64,000 nt of DNA from Dichomitus squalens LYAD-421 SS1 (GCF_000275845.1 NW_006766926.1:112172-176171); one strand, 5' to 3'; counted from the first letter of the stretch, positions 23,928 through 36,724 are shown. A program made the numbers and translations. Notes: a model not told the origin generated them from the letters alone.

Positions 23928-25328
23928 TGTATTGATAGATCTGTACTATGTCAGCCCTGAACCCGGCATTGCCTTTGTGCTATCAGTCGACCGCAAGGTT
24001 CGTATGTGATCAGAACCGGGCTCAGACTCAATCAGCCTTGAATTGGAATTCGCTTCACTCTCGTAGTTTGGTAGTATTGCGCTGGTGACCAGGCTGTTCG
24101 AACGTCTCAGGAATTAACGAATCTCTGGGCGAGCGGCGGATGATGCTGGCTTCAATGCAACTCAATATGAGATATGACTAGCCCTGAATCCGGTGACATC
24201 GTGTCAATGCGTGAGTTAAGTTATTCGGCCACCATATGGGATAGTGTCACAACCAGCTCTCGACTCTGCGAGTCTATGCACGCTATACTCGGGCGGGACG
24301 GAAAACAATGGTATTCTACGGAAGCTGCGCGGGACCACCGAGTCCGTGTCGCCACCGCTCTCTCGCGCGACCGGTGGGCCGAGCTCAAGCCAGGAAGGAA
24401 AGTGAGGCGGAGAGCCGGAGGCTCGGGAGGCTGAGCGTGAGGCCTTGAGGATCGGCGCAAAGGGAAGTGATTGCACCCAAATGGGGGCCGTCGCTGGGCC
24501 CAAAGTGATGGCGAGCGGATTCACCATGGGAGGGCGGGCCAGCCCGAGGACGGAGTAAGCTGTGCGGCCGGGCGGGGGGCCGGGTTGGGGGAAAGCAGTG
24601 AGCGGATCACCGCATAAGATACCCCAGAGGGCGGGTGGACCGACAAGAGGGCACGGCTGCCCGGAGGGGTGGCGAGCGGATCGACGAAGCAAGGAGCTGG
24701 TGGCCCCCATTGGGCAACATCGCGAACGACGTAGTATGCACCAACCAGCGGGCAAAATGAAAGCTCGAGGTGCGAGCTCCCAATGGGCGAGGGGACAAGG
24801 ATCCTGGGCTGTGAGCCCTCAACCTATATACTACTAGCCAGAGACAAAGTAGGCATAAAGCGGTGAGAGGTGTGGCACGAGGTACGCTGTCCAACTAGAC
24901 CATGGACAATAAACATTTGTCCAAAACACTTGAGGAGTCCCTGGCGGATCGACTAACCCGTTCATGCGCGCCAAATTCGGAAGGGACAGACGCTGAAAGT
25001 TCAACCAGCTCGAGCGCTAACCTGTTGCCTCTTGAACCCGCCACCGTGAGCTACCAGCACGACCTTCATCTGAGTGTGTGGAAGAGACGTTAGGGTATGC
25101 TCTACGACGACTATTACGGCATTGCTTTAGAATGACTCGGCTCATCAAATTAGGTACTTGAAGGACGCGGCAGCGGCCGTACTACTACCTCCGTGACCAC
25201 GCCTGAACCTCGGGTCTGACCGCACATTGCCTGATCTGTCGAACAAAGAGATCGACAAGCACAGTAATTCTAATATATAATATATAACGCAGATTGGAAT
25301 CCGATCTCTGTAAGCAGCCATCTCCTTC
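23928..25328. other. Intergenic with GC-rich repeated motif
   Basis: No gene is supported. From about 24350 to 24800 the DNA is clearly GC-richer than its surroundings. A gYgagcggatY motif recurs at 24511, 24598 and 24672, and ccca-ttggg-type blocks recur (24478, 24706, 24779). The antisense frame 24216-24755 stays open over this region but looks compositional. It may be a small repeat element; no ends were found. Confidence 0.4.
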
Positions 25329-27976
25329 ATGCCCAACCACCAGCCTAACGAACAGCTCTCCGGCTCCGTTGACCGCAATGTCAACAGCAACCCGCCGGAT
25401 CCCCCACCTCAGTCTCGTAGTACACCTCCTCCGGCACCTTCTCAGCAACCATTTTTAGGGGACACGGAGAATACACCGTCCAAACTAAGCGCCAACGCCA
25501 CACGTAACTCTGTCGATAAGCCGCATAACAAGGACCTCCGACCTCTGTACACCGGCTTCGAAGGAATGGCGGACAATCTATCAGAGATCGAACTGGAGAA
25601 GATGTTTGAGGAGTTCATTCCTGGAGAGGATCCCTGTGCTGACTACCTGACGCACTGTGATTTCGACCCGCACGTCGCGGATGTAGAGAAGGAAAGCGAC
25701 TTGAACCCTAAAATTGTGCGTAAACAATCTCAGGAAGCTTCGGGATTGGTGCTTACCCATATTGTAAGTGCGTCATGGCCCACTCTGCCATCGCACACGC
25801 GCGGGTATGCCCAACGTTGGTCGTCCGTGACATCTCATGCTGGCAAGTCAGCGGCCAAGATCGCAAGTCCACCCAGAAGGGCACTCGGTCCGACTGCGCT
25901 GTCTACCTTGACAACGAGCGTACTCGGAAAATAGTCGACATGGACCGCGATGACTTCATGAAGACGAGCAGGATGAGCGAGGAGGACAAGAATGCTCGCA
26001 AGGACTGGGTAGGGCGACGGGCCTGGGGAGATATGGTTGCGTTTGTAGAGGCCAAGCACAAGCACGAGGGCTCTGCTTTTGAGTTCAATAACCCGGGCAC
26101 TCGCTTCACGCGTGACGACACGGACGGTGGCAGGAAAGCCCTCGGCCAATTCGCAGAGTACGTCGCCAACATCCTCGCACACCAGCACCGCACCCACGTC
26201 TACGCGCTCTATGTCTACCGCGATCAAGCCCGTATCTGCTTCTTCGATCGCTCTGGCGGTATTGTATCCACACCCTTCCACTACGGGACGACCGACGATA
26301 CCACCTTCCAGCGCTTCTTCTATCGACTCGCAGGCATGTCCCGCGAACAGCTAGGCTTCGATCCCACTGCTGTCCTTGCCGACGAAAGCGTGGTGGACGA
26401 TCTGAGGGCTTGGGCGGCCGCCGTGCCTACGGAGTATCTCCGGAAGCTGGCCTGCGAAGCGCTCTGTTGGGATCCGGCCACGAACTCGTCTTCATCTGCC
26501 GAATGGCCGACGCACGAGGTTACGTTCAAGGGCAAGACGCTCTACGTCGGCAAACCTGCGTTTTCGAACCTCTCTCTGTTTGGGCGCTGCACTCGGGGCT
26601 ACGTCGCCATCGAAAAGGAGACTGGAGAAGACGGCAGCGTCACGTATTCGATCCGCTATCTGAAAGACTCCTGGCGGAACGATCACCCGAACGTCCATCC
26701 GGAGCATGAGGTGTACGAGCGCCTTAGGTCTAGGGGAGTTGTCGAGTACATCCCGACGTGTCTAGGTGGGGAAGATGTCTTGGGTGTGGCAGGCGCGTGG
26801 CAGCAGACCAGGACCGGCGAGCTTCTGCCGTCGAAGCCCCTACAGCGAGGTCACTATCGTATACTCCTGAAAGAGGTATGCCGTCCACTCTCGGATTTCA
26901 AAGACTATCGGGACCTCGCGATGATACTTGGTCACGCATTGTCTGGTACGTCATTTTCAATATGCGATACCTGTTTTCTTACAGGATATCCAGCGCATCA
27001 GGATTCCTGGGAGAAAGCCGACGTCCTTCATCGCGACGTGAGCTATAACAACATCCTCATATACGAGACGAAGAACGACAACGGGGATATCATCCGCAAG
27101 GGACTGTTGGCGGACTGGGATTTGTCGAAGTACAAGGAGTATATGATTCCCGGTTTCGGCCCGAGGCAGCCAGATCGCACAGTGTGTATCCTTCTCTGCC
27201 GCAGAATTCAACCTGTGCTCATGTCTCAATAGGGCACCTGGTACTTCCGTTCTGCGGTGTCTCAGAGATATCCAAGGAAACCTTACGCAGTGTCGGACGA
27301 CATTGAATCGTTTGTGCACGTCTATCACTACTGTGTCCTCCGCTTCCATGAAACGGCTCAATCGAAAACCCTCATGGATACCATCCGTTCGACGTACGAA
27401 TACGTGGAGAGACGCGCCGAGGATGGCGCGTATGTCGGCGGATTTGTGAAGTTTGAACAGATGCGTATTCCCCACTCCGTGATCAGTCCTCGCAATAATG
27501 AGACCCTGCGGACTCTGCTCGAACTCCTCGCAGGAATTTGCGCCACCCACTACGCCACCATCGATGCGGAGGAATTTGACCGGCTGTACACTCCTGTGCC
27601 TGAGGGAACTGGGCCAGCTATGTCAACTACCAGGGGAGACCCTGCGGACGGTGACTCGGATGTTGTTCATGTGCCGGAGATTTTCATCGGTGCGCAGCAT
27701 CGCATCACTCCTCAGCCTCGTCCCACCCTCCAGGATCACTCGGAGCTCCTCAATTTCTTCCGGGAATGGGGCACCATCCAGTGGCGAGACAGAGATTGTG
27801 TCAGGAGTTCGGAAGATCTCTTCAAAAACGTTGGCCTGGCCCCTAGCAAGGACAATGCCTTCGGGTCGTCACAGAGCGAGTCGTCGCAGTCTCGTGCGGT
27901 CAAGCGCCGCAAGCACAACACCGGCACGCCACTGACTAGCGTGTCCGAAAATGTCGAGCGTCTAGATGAATCATAG
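25329..27976 (+). CDS. FunK1-type protein kinase, copy 1
   Basis: FunK1 kinases are a Ser/Thr kinase-like family expanded in mushroom-forming fungi; substrates are largely unknown. Model: join(25329..25715, 25769..26945, 26994..27181, 27233..27976), 2496 nt, 831 residues. A Pro/Ser-rich N-terminus leads to EIELEKMFEEFIPGEDP. The N-lobe portion has AHQHRTHVYALYVYRDQARICFFDRSG and RGYVAIEKE. The catalytic loop reads LHRDVSYNNILIYE (HRD with N in place), and the metal site is GLLADWDLSKY (DWD instead of DFG, normal for FunK1). GTWYFRSAV and DDIESFVHVYHYCVLRF follow, then a C-terminal RRKHNTGTPLTS basic tail. Intron 1 ends in AAG. It is tandem with copy 2 and shares the same exon pattern. Confidence 0.9.
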
Positions 27977-28109
27977 CTGCGTGGTTGGGGGAAGCCTCCC
28001 GCTGTATGATAGGATGTATGGTATTTGTCGGCTTTACTTCAAGTGCAGAATAAACTAGTGTTCCATAACATCTGTACGCTGCTTGGGGAAACCTTCGCCT
28101 GTGTCAGCG

Positions 28110-30727
28110 ATGGAGGTGCACGGCCTCGGCCCGCTGACCGATCGGGATTTGGCGCACGCGAGGAAGTTCAACCAACTCGAGCGCCGACGTCTTGCCTTCA
28201 GTGCGCTGCAAAACTGGTGAGTGCACACGCTACCTGAGACTACCTGGGTACGACGACTCAAGTCTGTGGACACTGGATTCGTCATTGAAATCAGGTAAGT
28301 AAGACATGCAACGGGAGCTGGAGATATTCCGTGTACTTATAGTACCGGTTTTGTCTTGTAGATATGACGGACTGTGGCGACGTAGTAGAAATCAAGCTCG
28401 AGAAGATGTTCGAGGACTTGATTCCCGGAGAAGATCCTAGCGCTTCCTATCTGGAGCATTGTTACTATGACGGACGTAACGCAAATGCGGCGGAGGAAAG
28501 CGATATGAGCTCCATCATCGTGAGTCAACTCTTCAGTGTCTTATTGTTGTTGATTCTCAATCGTGTACAAGTGTGACATGGCAAACGCGACCATTGTTCG
28601 TGCCCAGATGTCTTCGAAGTTGGTTGTTCGCGATATCTCAGGCTGGCAAGATAGAGGAACGGGTCGTGAGAATACCAAGAGGCGATCCGGGTCTAGTTGC
28701 GCGATTGAAATTGACAACCGTCGTCTTCGAACCGTCGCTGACACTGAAACCGACGTCTCAGGGGAAAATTCCGACATGGGCATTGACAGCCAGAATGCCG
28801 GCCACTGCGTAGGGCAACCAGCCTGGGCGACCATCGTTGGGCTGATAGAGGTCAAGCACAAGCATCGGCACTGCGCTTTCGATTACAAGGATCCAGACTC
28901 GCGTTTCGTCCGCGATCATGCCGATAATGGTCAGAAAGCGTTTGACCAATTCATTGAGGACGCCGCCACCATTTTTGCACACCAGCACCGCACCCACATC
29001 TACGCGCTCTATGTCTACCGCGATCAAGCCCGTATCTGCTTCTTCGATCGCTCTGGCGGTGTTGTATCCACACCCTTCCACTACGGGACGAAGGCCGATA
29101 CCACGTTCCAGCGCTTCTTCTATCGACTCGCAGGCATGTCCCGCGAACAGCTAGGCTTCGATCCCACTGCTGTCCTTGCCGACGAAAGCGTGGTGGACGA
29201 TCTGAGGGCTTGGGCGGCCGCCGTGCCTACGGAGTATCTCCGGAAGCTGGTCTGCGAAGCGCTCTGTTGGGATCCGACCACGAACTCGTCGTCATCTGCC
29301 GAATGGCCGACGTACGAGGTTACGTTCAAGGGTAAGATGCTCTATGTTGGAAGGGCTGCCTTCACGAGTCGCTCTCCATGTGGACGCTGCACTCGGGGCT
29401 ACGTCGCCATCGAAAGGGAGACTGATGAAGACGGGAGCACGATCTATTCCGTCCGGTATCTGAAAGATTCCTGGCGCCGCGTCCTTTCAAAATGCCGTCC
29501 GGAGTACGAGGTGTATGCACGGCTGGCGGCTCAGGGAGTCATGGAGTACATTCTTACGTGTCTAGGAGGAGAAGACGTCTTGGGCCAGGCGGGCGTATGG
29601 CAGCAGACCAGGGCGGGCGTATATGTGCCGTCGGAACCATCTCTGCGAGGCCATTATCGTATCCTCCTGAAGGAAGTATGCCGGCCCCTTTCAGATTTTC
29701 AAGACTACCGGGACCTCGCGTTGATACTTGGTGACGCATTGTCTGGTACGTCAATTTCGATATGCCCTGCCTACTCTTTCCTGATAGGATATGGATATGC
29801 AGCGCACCGCGATGCTTGGGTGAAGGCCGGGGTCCTTCACCGGGACGTGAGCTATAACAACATTCTCATCTACGAGACACACAACGACGAGGGACAAGCC
29901 ACGCTCAAGGGTCTTCTAACCGACTGGGACCTAGCCAAATACAAGGAGGACATGGATTCTGGCTCTGGTCCGCAGAAGCCAGACGGCGTGGTGAGCTCCC
30001 TACAATTTCATGGTCTTCAGCTTGTGCTCAATATCATCATCAGGGTACCTGGTACTTTCGCTCTGCGGTGTCCAAGAGGTGGCCGACCAAACCTTATACA
30101 GTGTCAGACGACATCGAGTCGTTTGTGCATGTCTATCACTACTGTGTTCTCCGCTTCCACGCGACGCAATACTCAGGTGTACTCGTCGAATGCGTCAACA
30201 TGACATACGGACAAGTGGAGAAACGTGTCGAGGACGGCGCGTATGTCGGCGGATTCATGAAGTTTTCACAGATGTGTAATCCCCACTCCATGATCACGCC
30301 GAGCAACAACAAAATGCTACAGGCTCTGCTTCAAGAGCTCGCCAAGATCACCGCGGCTCATTATGCTACCATTGATGTAGAGGAGTACGACCGACGCTAT
30401 AACCCTGCTCCTCAGATCTTGACAGCACCCCAGCAGGACCGTGCGCCCGCTGTACCACCTACCTCGTACGATCCCGCGGGCGGCGACTTGGAGATGGACG
30501 GCGATGTGCCGGAGGCCCTGATTGATTTCGAGCCTCTCGTCCCTCCTCGTCTGACCCTGCATGACTACATGGAGCTCCTTCGGTTTTTTCGCAAATGGGG
30601 GACTATTCAGTGGCGACGCAGCGACTGCATTAGGAGCTCTCAAGACCTCTTCAAAAAGGTCGGCCTGGCCCCTAGCAAGGACAACGCCTTCGAGTCGTCA
30701 CAGAGCGAGTCGTCGCAGCTTGAATAA
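28110..30727 (+). CDS. FunK1-type protein kinase, copy 2
   Basis: This is a tandem paralogue of the gene 134 bases upstream. Model: join(28110..28216, 28263..28294, 28362..28519, 28572..29745, 29803..29990, 30044..30727), 2343 nt, 780 residues. The last three exons match copy 1 in phase and nearly in length, and the loop HRDVSYNNILIYE and GLLTDWDLAKY are intact. The first two exons (MEVHGLGPLTDRDLAH...) are less certain; a simple start at the ATG 28364 is possible. The C-terminus stops at SQSESSQLE: after the stop, another frame continues KHDTGTPLTSVEEGVE, so this copy has lost the basic tail of copy 1 through a small frameshift. A block of about 360 nt is nearly identical to copy 1 while its flanks differ, suggesting gene conversion. 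Confidence 0.85.
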
Positions 30728-31189
30728 ATGTGTCAAGCACGACACCGGTACGCCGCTGACTAGTGTCGAGGAAGGCGTCGAACGTTCTGATGAAGGCTAG
30801 CTGTCTTCTGGCTAATATATCTCCCTGTATGATAGGATGTATACAATCTGCCGGCTTTGAATGCCAGTTAGTATTCCATAACATAATGTCACTTAACGAT
30901 TCGTACGCCTGGCAAGAGTTCTGTCGCAAGGGCTCGCTCAATACACACCGGTTTACATATCACATCCTCAGCTCAGCCGGTGACACTCCCGTTACGCTGT
31001 CCGAGCCGAGCCCTACTTCGCTCGGGTCCTTCGTCTGTCTGCTCTGACCGAGGCGAGAGCCTCGACATTCGGCCCTCGATCAACATCCCAAGCTCCGATA
31101 GTTCTGCTCTAAAGAGGCCGCAGCTCGCGCCAACGGGGTCGGTGGCGGTCAGGTGCAAGGCCTCGGCCGGCTGACGTTCAAGCTTTCAA
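30728..31189. other. Intergenic between FunK1 copy 2 and FunK1 relic
   Basis: It begins with the former coding tail of copy 2. Near 31138-31180 ggtcaggtgcaaggcctcgg resembles the first exon of copy 2 (28110-28135), so parts may descend from a third FunK1 copy. Confidence 0.45.
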
Positions 31190-31612
31190 GGGCCGGCACA
31201 AGCGCTCAACAAGGCACTGACGACTTTGCTGCGAGAGCTTGCAAGCATCTGCGCACTACACTGCCATCGATACCGAAGAATACAACCAGCTATGCGGCCC
31301 CAGTGCGCCACAGCGTCTCCCCTGCGCTGTAGCTCTTCAGGAAGCGGCAGCCTACTCGAAGATCCCGTCTGGAGCCGGTCGAGCGGAATCGGGACGTCCC
31401 TGCATCGTGGTTGAGTCGTTGACAGGCCACAACCCCTTAACCCACGCTTCATGATCATACACTTTTTGGACATCTTCCGGAGCTGGGGCAACCGGAGCTG
31501 GCCAACTTGCAATCTCGCCAAGAACTCAGTGGACCTTCTCAAGGTCGGGCAAGCTTGTAACAAGGACAGCGCCTCTATTGATGCAGAGGGCGAGTGGTCT
31601 CAATCGTCCTAA
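31190..31612 (+). pseudogene. FunK1 kinase C-terminal relic
   Basis: Reading across frames, this segment matches only the end of the two FunK1 genes: LTTLLRELASIC, then HYTAIDTEEYNQL in another frame (compare HYATIDAEEFDRLY), then LFDIFRSWGN, NSVDLLKVGQACNKDSAS and EGEWSQSS before the stop at 31610-31612 (compare LNFFREWGT, EDLFKNVGLAPSKDNAF). The kinase domain is missing and at least two frameshifts are present, so it is a dead third copy of the tandem array. Confidence 0.75.
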
Positions 31613-31810
31613 CCAACAGATTGCGTTCGTGCCATCATGCGGGTCAACACCGGCGTTCGCATCGAGGATCTTGTGTAGTCTCATGAAGAGTAGCTGCGTC
31701 TTGACCAGAATATTTATCATTCGCTACCGGCCCATGACGGAACCGTAAGCATAAGTGGTTCATTGGGCCGATGTACCGCTCTACATGACATTCCGAACAA
31801 TGGCGATAAT

Positions 31811-33245
31811 CTAAATAGCCTTGTTCTTGACGAGCTCTGTGCAGATAGAAATAATTCATCAGCATTGAGGCCAAATCATAAGATGTCAGACCAAAACGGA
31901 GCATTGTAGCAGTTAGGCATTCAAGGAGAGAGATGGAAAACCCCAACGAAATGAGACACGTACGCTCGATCTCAACGACAGCGGAGGCGAGGATGTCCTT
32001 TTGCGTCTTCTCGTTGCTAAGGCTCTTGAGGACGGAGTCGACGACAGATTTGACGAGCTCGGCTTGCTCGCTCTCCTTGGCCTGCTGCTCAAAGCGGACC
32101 CACGAATCGAGAACAGCCTTAACCTCCGCGGCGAGCGCGACCTTCTGGCGCTGGACGAACGCCTCAGACTCGAGCTGCGCGGTCTCCTGTCCGGGGGTAA
32201 GATGCCATTTCAGCATACATCAACGCGCGATTTAGGTGTCATGGGTAGCGTGGAGGATCAGAAGGATTAGGTGAAGAGTATGGAAAGAGATATGGAAGAA
32301 CGGACAGGAACAACGGGGGCGGCATGTAGGATGGGAGGGTTGACGAGGAGAGAAGATTTACCTTGGAGAGCGCAAAGAGACCCTCGGTGACGGAGACAAC
32401 ATCCTTCATCTGCTCAACAGACTGGATACGGTCCTTGACCACCTGGGTGTGCTCAGCGCGTGACGCGTAGAGGATGTCACGGACACGCTTGATGTGGCCC
32501 TCAGCCCAATCCTTGTAGGGCTCCTTCACCGCCTGTCGAGGAATAGGTATCAGCAAGTGTTGCCAACTGATCAATCGTTACCAGTATATGGGAGAAGATG
32601 CGGAGATCTCAATTGGTCCGAAAAGGGCGGCTGCACAAACCGAACCAGCATTCCACGATCCCCATGTTCGGTCCTGTTCCCTCTATTACGCGACGCCTGT
32701 TACGACATAAACGGCAATCCGTTTCTAGGAGCGCGTCCGCATGGAGCAGCCTTGTAGTACGGGGAGGGTGAAGCGGGACGTGACGTGATGTAAGACATAC
32801 CTTGTAGATGAACGAGATGAGGATAAAGAAACCAGCAGCAATAACGGTCTCCTCGTTCACGACGTATAGCTCCTGGGAGATGGCGGTAGCAAGGAGACCC
32901 GTGCCAAGGACGACGGAGCCGGTTTTCGTGATGAGGTTGGGGGATGAAGGAAGGGTGTTGATGATTTCCGCGGCGCGCTCTTCCGGTGGGGGTTTGGACG
33001 AGCTGGCCATACCCCGACTACATACGCATCCAGGCAATAGCCATATGAGATCTCCTATGAGACAAACCTCGGATGGAAAAGTGACAGTCGTAACTCACGC
33101 GGCGAGGACCCGGGGGACAGCGGAGACGGCCTGAGGCCTGACTCGGGAGGCTGCACCATCTAATGTAAGACGAAGACACGTTGAAATTGTAAAGATGGTG
33201 TGTACCTGACGCCCGGAGGGAAGAGACGGCAATCCTAGAGGCCAT
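31811..33245 (-). CDS. ATP4: Mitochondrial ATP synthase subunit b (subunit 4)
   Basis: This is the peripheral-stalk b subunit of the F1Fo ATP synthase in the inner membrane. Minus-strand exons: 33206-33245, 33099-33159, 32801-33017, 32362-32532, 31964-32186, 31811-31836; 738 nt, 245 residues, close to yeast Atp4 (244). MASRIAVSSLRAS and a basic, Ser/Ala-rich segment form a mitochondrial presequence. EERAAEIINTLPSSPNLITKTG precedes two membrane segments (VVLGTGLLATAISQEL; TVIAAGFFILISFIYK). A long helical stalk (AVKEPYKDWAEGHIKRV ... LKSLSNEKTQKDILASAVVEIEQLVKNKAI) ends the protein. Two introns, 268 and 175 nt, are longer than the local norm. The last exon codes only eight residues. Confidence 0.93.
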
Positions 33246-34049
33246 GGACGATGAAGGTGAGGTGCTGGCGGACGACCGACACGATGAGCGCAACTCTGCT
33301 CGCGCGCCTACACCCGTGGGAATTCCTGTTCCGGTTTTCCACGACAGATACTTACCTCTGTGGATGCAACCACTTTTTGGGTGTTTGCTTTTTGTTAGAC
33401 TGCCTTTCTGAGTACTCATCTTCCGTAATGGACTGCACATCTGGGACTTGACGGGATCAAACGGTTATTCTCAAGGTAGATCTGGATCCGGAAACAGGCG
33501 GAGCAGATACCGCAAGTACCGTAATGCTGTCCTCCCAGCCTCTATCAAGCTCCAAGTGATGGGTGCTGTCTCCCGTTGGGTCTTCTAGCTAGGCATCCGG
33601 AACGGCACCAATAGACTTGTCGCACTGCGCACTGCGCTCAGCCTCGAACTTTGCTCTTCATAGCTAGGTGCACCATGGAGGGCTGAGGTTCAGCACCACC
33701 TTCGAACTTGGATCCGTTATGTGCGTTGCTTGTACTAGGAGTCTAGGATCGCTTGGATGGTACTTCATGCGTTCTGTCCCGCCTCGGAGCGCGCATGTAC
33801 AAAGATCGCCGCATCGCCTCAATGTTCCCATGGCTGTTTTGACACGTCAGTGCTAATAGCTACATTATGAAATGCAGCGCCCTCACCAAGCACCTTATTG
33901 GAAAACGTGTTCACCTGATTCCATGGCAGCAGGCCTAGGGTTGACGTTCAGCGTCTGTGGCCCGCTCATGTAGTCGGGACAGGATCACCACGATTCGTTT
34001 CCTCCGGGCCCATCCCCTCTCGCCCCACACAATACTGGGGGCTGGCAGG
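33246..34049. other. Intergenic, no supported gene
   Basis: 800 bases between the divergent starts of ATP4 and the first DUF6533 gene. No conserved motif, RNA gene or repeat recognised. Confidence 0.5.
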
Positions 34050-35633
34050 ATGGCGGACTCGGACATTGCGGCGACCATTCTGGAACACGACTCATTGTGA
34101 GCACTCACATGTCGATCTTGAGTATTGATTTTGGCTGACGATGGCGTGGCCGAAGTGCGGCTTCAAATTATACTGGTTATGCCACCTTCGGTTGGTCCAG
34201 CCCTAGGTCCTAGTACCTCTCACTGACTGGTGTCTGCACGTTCTAGCCCTAATTCTATACGAATATCTTATAACAGTAGGCGCTGAAGTCGAGCTATTCT
34301 GGAGGAAGGACATTACGGGAGCATCTGTCCTTTTCTTCACAAATCGCTATGTCGTGCTGTTATATAACCTATCTCTCTTACGGGACCTATGGCCATTCAC
34401 TCTGCACGTAAGTTGCTAGTCAACATTACCGGCTCTTGTCGCTGACCAAGCCTGTAGAGGTATACACTTCGCTAGTCGTCGTGGCCTGTTATTTACAAAT
34501 ATGCTTAACAGCTGTGCTCAATGGGCCAATGGAACACGAGCAGTGGAGATCTTATGCTACGTTCCCTGGGGAGGTGAGGCCGCGTCCTTTGGTTTCGCCT
34601 CGTGTATTCCAGGCTTATACCAGTTCAGCGTTCTCAGCACTACGAGTGTTCGCATTGACCGACAGAAACTGGATCCTCGGTCTCACAGTCTTGTTATTGT
34701 CCGTGGGCCCTGTTGCGATCAATTTCGTGAGTCCGAAATCATACGCGCTTTCGTGGTGTCGCGCTCTTATTCATTGGAATCTGTAGGCTGATTTTCACTG
34801 GTCGTCCATTGCAATTGATCCTGTATGGGGTTGCGAGCAAGCTAATGCCGAGTCACCAGCCCTCTCTACGAAGTCAGTGCGCGTTCTTGCTAGACCAATA
34901 TGACGGCAACTGACCAATCACTCACAGGTGTACGACAACCAACCCACTACCATGGGCTTCATGCTAATACCGTGACTATTGCAGTCACTGTCATAAGCCG
35001 TAGCTCGCTCATCGTCGCTGACCTCATCGTCATCGTTGTCACATGGTTGGCCACGTACAAGACGACCAAGCTGGCGCGTGCGGCTGGGCATCAGAGCCGC
35101 ATGACGTTGTCGGTCTTACTCTTGCGAGACGGCATGGTGTACTTCCTGTAAATGCTGTTCTCGATATCGACCACATTTAACTTACCGGCTCACAGAACAT
35201 GCTGCACAGGGTGCTACTGACAATGAACGTCATGCACCTGGCATTCTCGACAAGTTCGGTGAGTGTGGCGTTTCATCATCATCAAGTATTGCACTGAATC
35301 CCTGTGTACCAGGTGCTCATCAACGTGGGGAACGGGAATGTCAGTGATATTATTCAGGTTACAGAACCGTACGTTGTTCCCCCAATAGTGTGTCTGAATC
35401 ATTACTGAGTATTACGCCCGTGGGCTCGGAATGGTGCTGACAGGATGAACGCCATCCTCGTCTGGCGCTTCATGTTGGACCTTCAGGCGGCCAGATATCA
35501 GACAATGGATCTGTCAACGATTGTCGTGACGCAGCAAGCATCGACGCTATATTTTGATCGTGTCATTGGGTCAATCGGTGAGGCGGTAGTCCCGGACGCT
35601 CTCGATACAGAGGAGCAAAAGGATGAAGTGTAA
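34050..35633 (+). CDS. DUF6533 multi-pass membrane protein, copy a (model uncertain)
   Basis: DUF6533 proteins are multi-pass membrane proteins of unknown function, expanded in Agaricomycetes. The model starts MADSDIAATILEHDS and continues NYTGYATF and LILYEYLITVGAEVELFW, the family N-terminal helix, then RYVVLLYN, FSALRVFALTDRNWILGLTVLLLS, VISRSSLIVADLIVIVVTWLATYK, LLLRDGMVYFLVLLTMNVMHLAF and the conserved C-terminal block MNAILVWRFMLDLQAA ... FDRVIGSIGEAVVP. About six or seven membrane segments are visible. One splice near 34390-34455 needs an acceptor ending GAG. The join at about 34875-34930 does not close in frame with any GT-AG pair I tried. The copy may therefore be damaged, or use an unusual intron. 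Confidence 0.65.
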
Positions 35634-36724
35634 TGTATTTTGTCATGTGTGGGACGAGCGTTGCTAGCAGAGACTTCATTCGTGATTCGGTGTATGGTAA
35701 TCTTCTGTCTCACCAGCGTACTAACCCCAGTAATCCTAACGTTGAACAAACTTTCGCGCGTCACCTTCGGGGTTTGGGGAGGTGTCCCCGGGCCATACTT
35801 AAGCAGACTGCGAATTCCTGCGAGTCCCTGTCATCGTACCAAAGCTTTCCGAAGACACTACCGTGATATAACACTGGTAAGTGGATTCACTGATAGCTGC
35901 TTGGGTCTGTCAGAATCGCATGCTGGCTTGTGGGCGCTTCGGTGAGCGATGACGTGAAGTTTTTCCCGCCGTTGATAGGGTTTTGGTATATAAGCGTCGC
36001 GCTCACTGTACTGTACGCCGGTACGCGTTCGCAACGAGATCTCCTTTTCTCGAGCCAAACGTGCCCGAGTTACTCGCTCGTCGCCCGCTCTTTCGCAGTC
36101 GAGGGTAATCAAGCCTCCTATTCAGAAGCAAAAGCACTTCGCCATGCCTGAGCGCTTCTTTCGCTTTTGTCTTCCGCGACATCCTCGACTCAAGTCACAC
36201 TAAGCTCAAAGTCCCGATCCCACTTTGTATGCGCAGGGGACGAACTGTCAAAGATGCTTTCAGGATTCTGTGCCGGGATCCAGTTATAGGAGTATATCTA
36301 TCTTGGGTGCGCTGGAAATGGACGTCTCTTGACATACATGGTGGGCGATTTTGCTGCTAGACAATAGCGTAGTGTCTGGACACCTCAGCATGTGGGTAAA
36401 CTCACTTTCTTCAACAAAGAGTACGTAGGTACAGGTCAGATGTGATGATCAGGTCTATGCGAGTTCTAGGTCAATGCCGCGGCCGGCTTCGCATTCCTAC
36501 GTCCTCAATAGCTAGCAATGGCACTCGGTCAGTACTGTCATTCATTGAAACGTCACACAAACTATGCATAGGAAGCCAAGCATACTGGCCGTTTGCTCAG
36601 CTAAGCTCCCGTTATTACCGTCATGCGACTCTGTGTCTGATGAGCACTACATCCGGTCTCCTACTATTGTTCGCAGTTATAACGTCCGTCTGCGTTCTTG
36701 CCTCCGTGAGGAGCAGTCCATGCC
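35634..36724. other. Intergenic upstream of the pheromone gene
   Basis: No gene supported. The antisense frame 35858-36112 and the sense frame 36442-36807 show no family motif. No STE3-like receptor segment was found. Confidence 0.45.

Noticed and set aside
24216..24755. 179-residue minus-strand frame
   Set aside because: Open because of high GC; Pro/Ser-rich with repeats, no domain.
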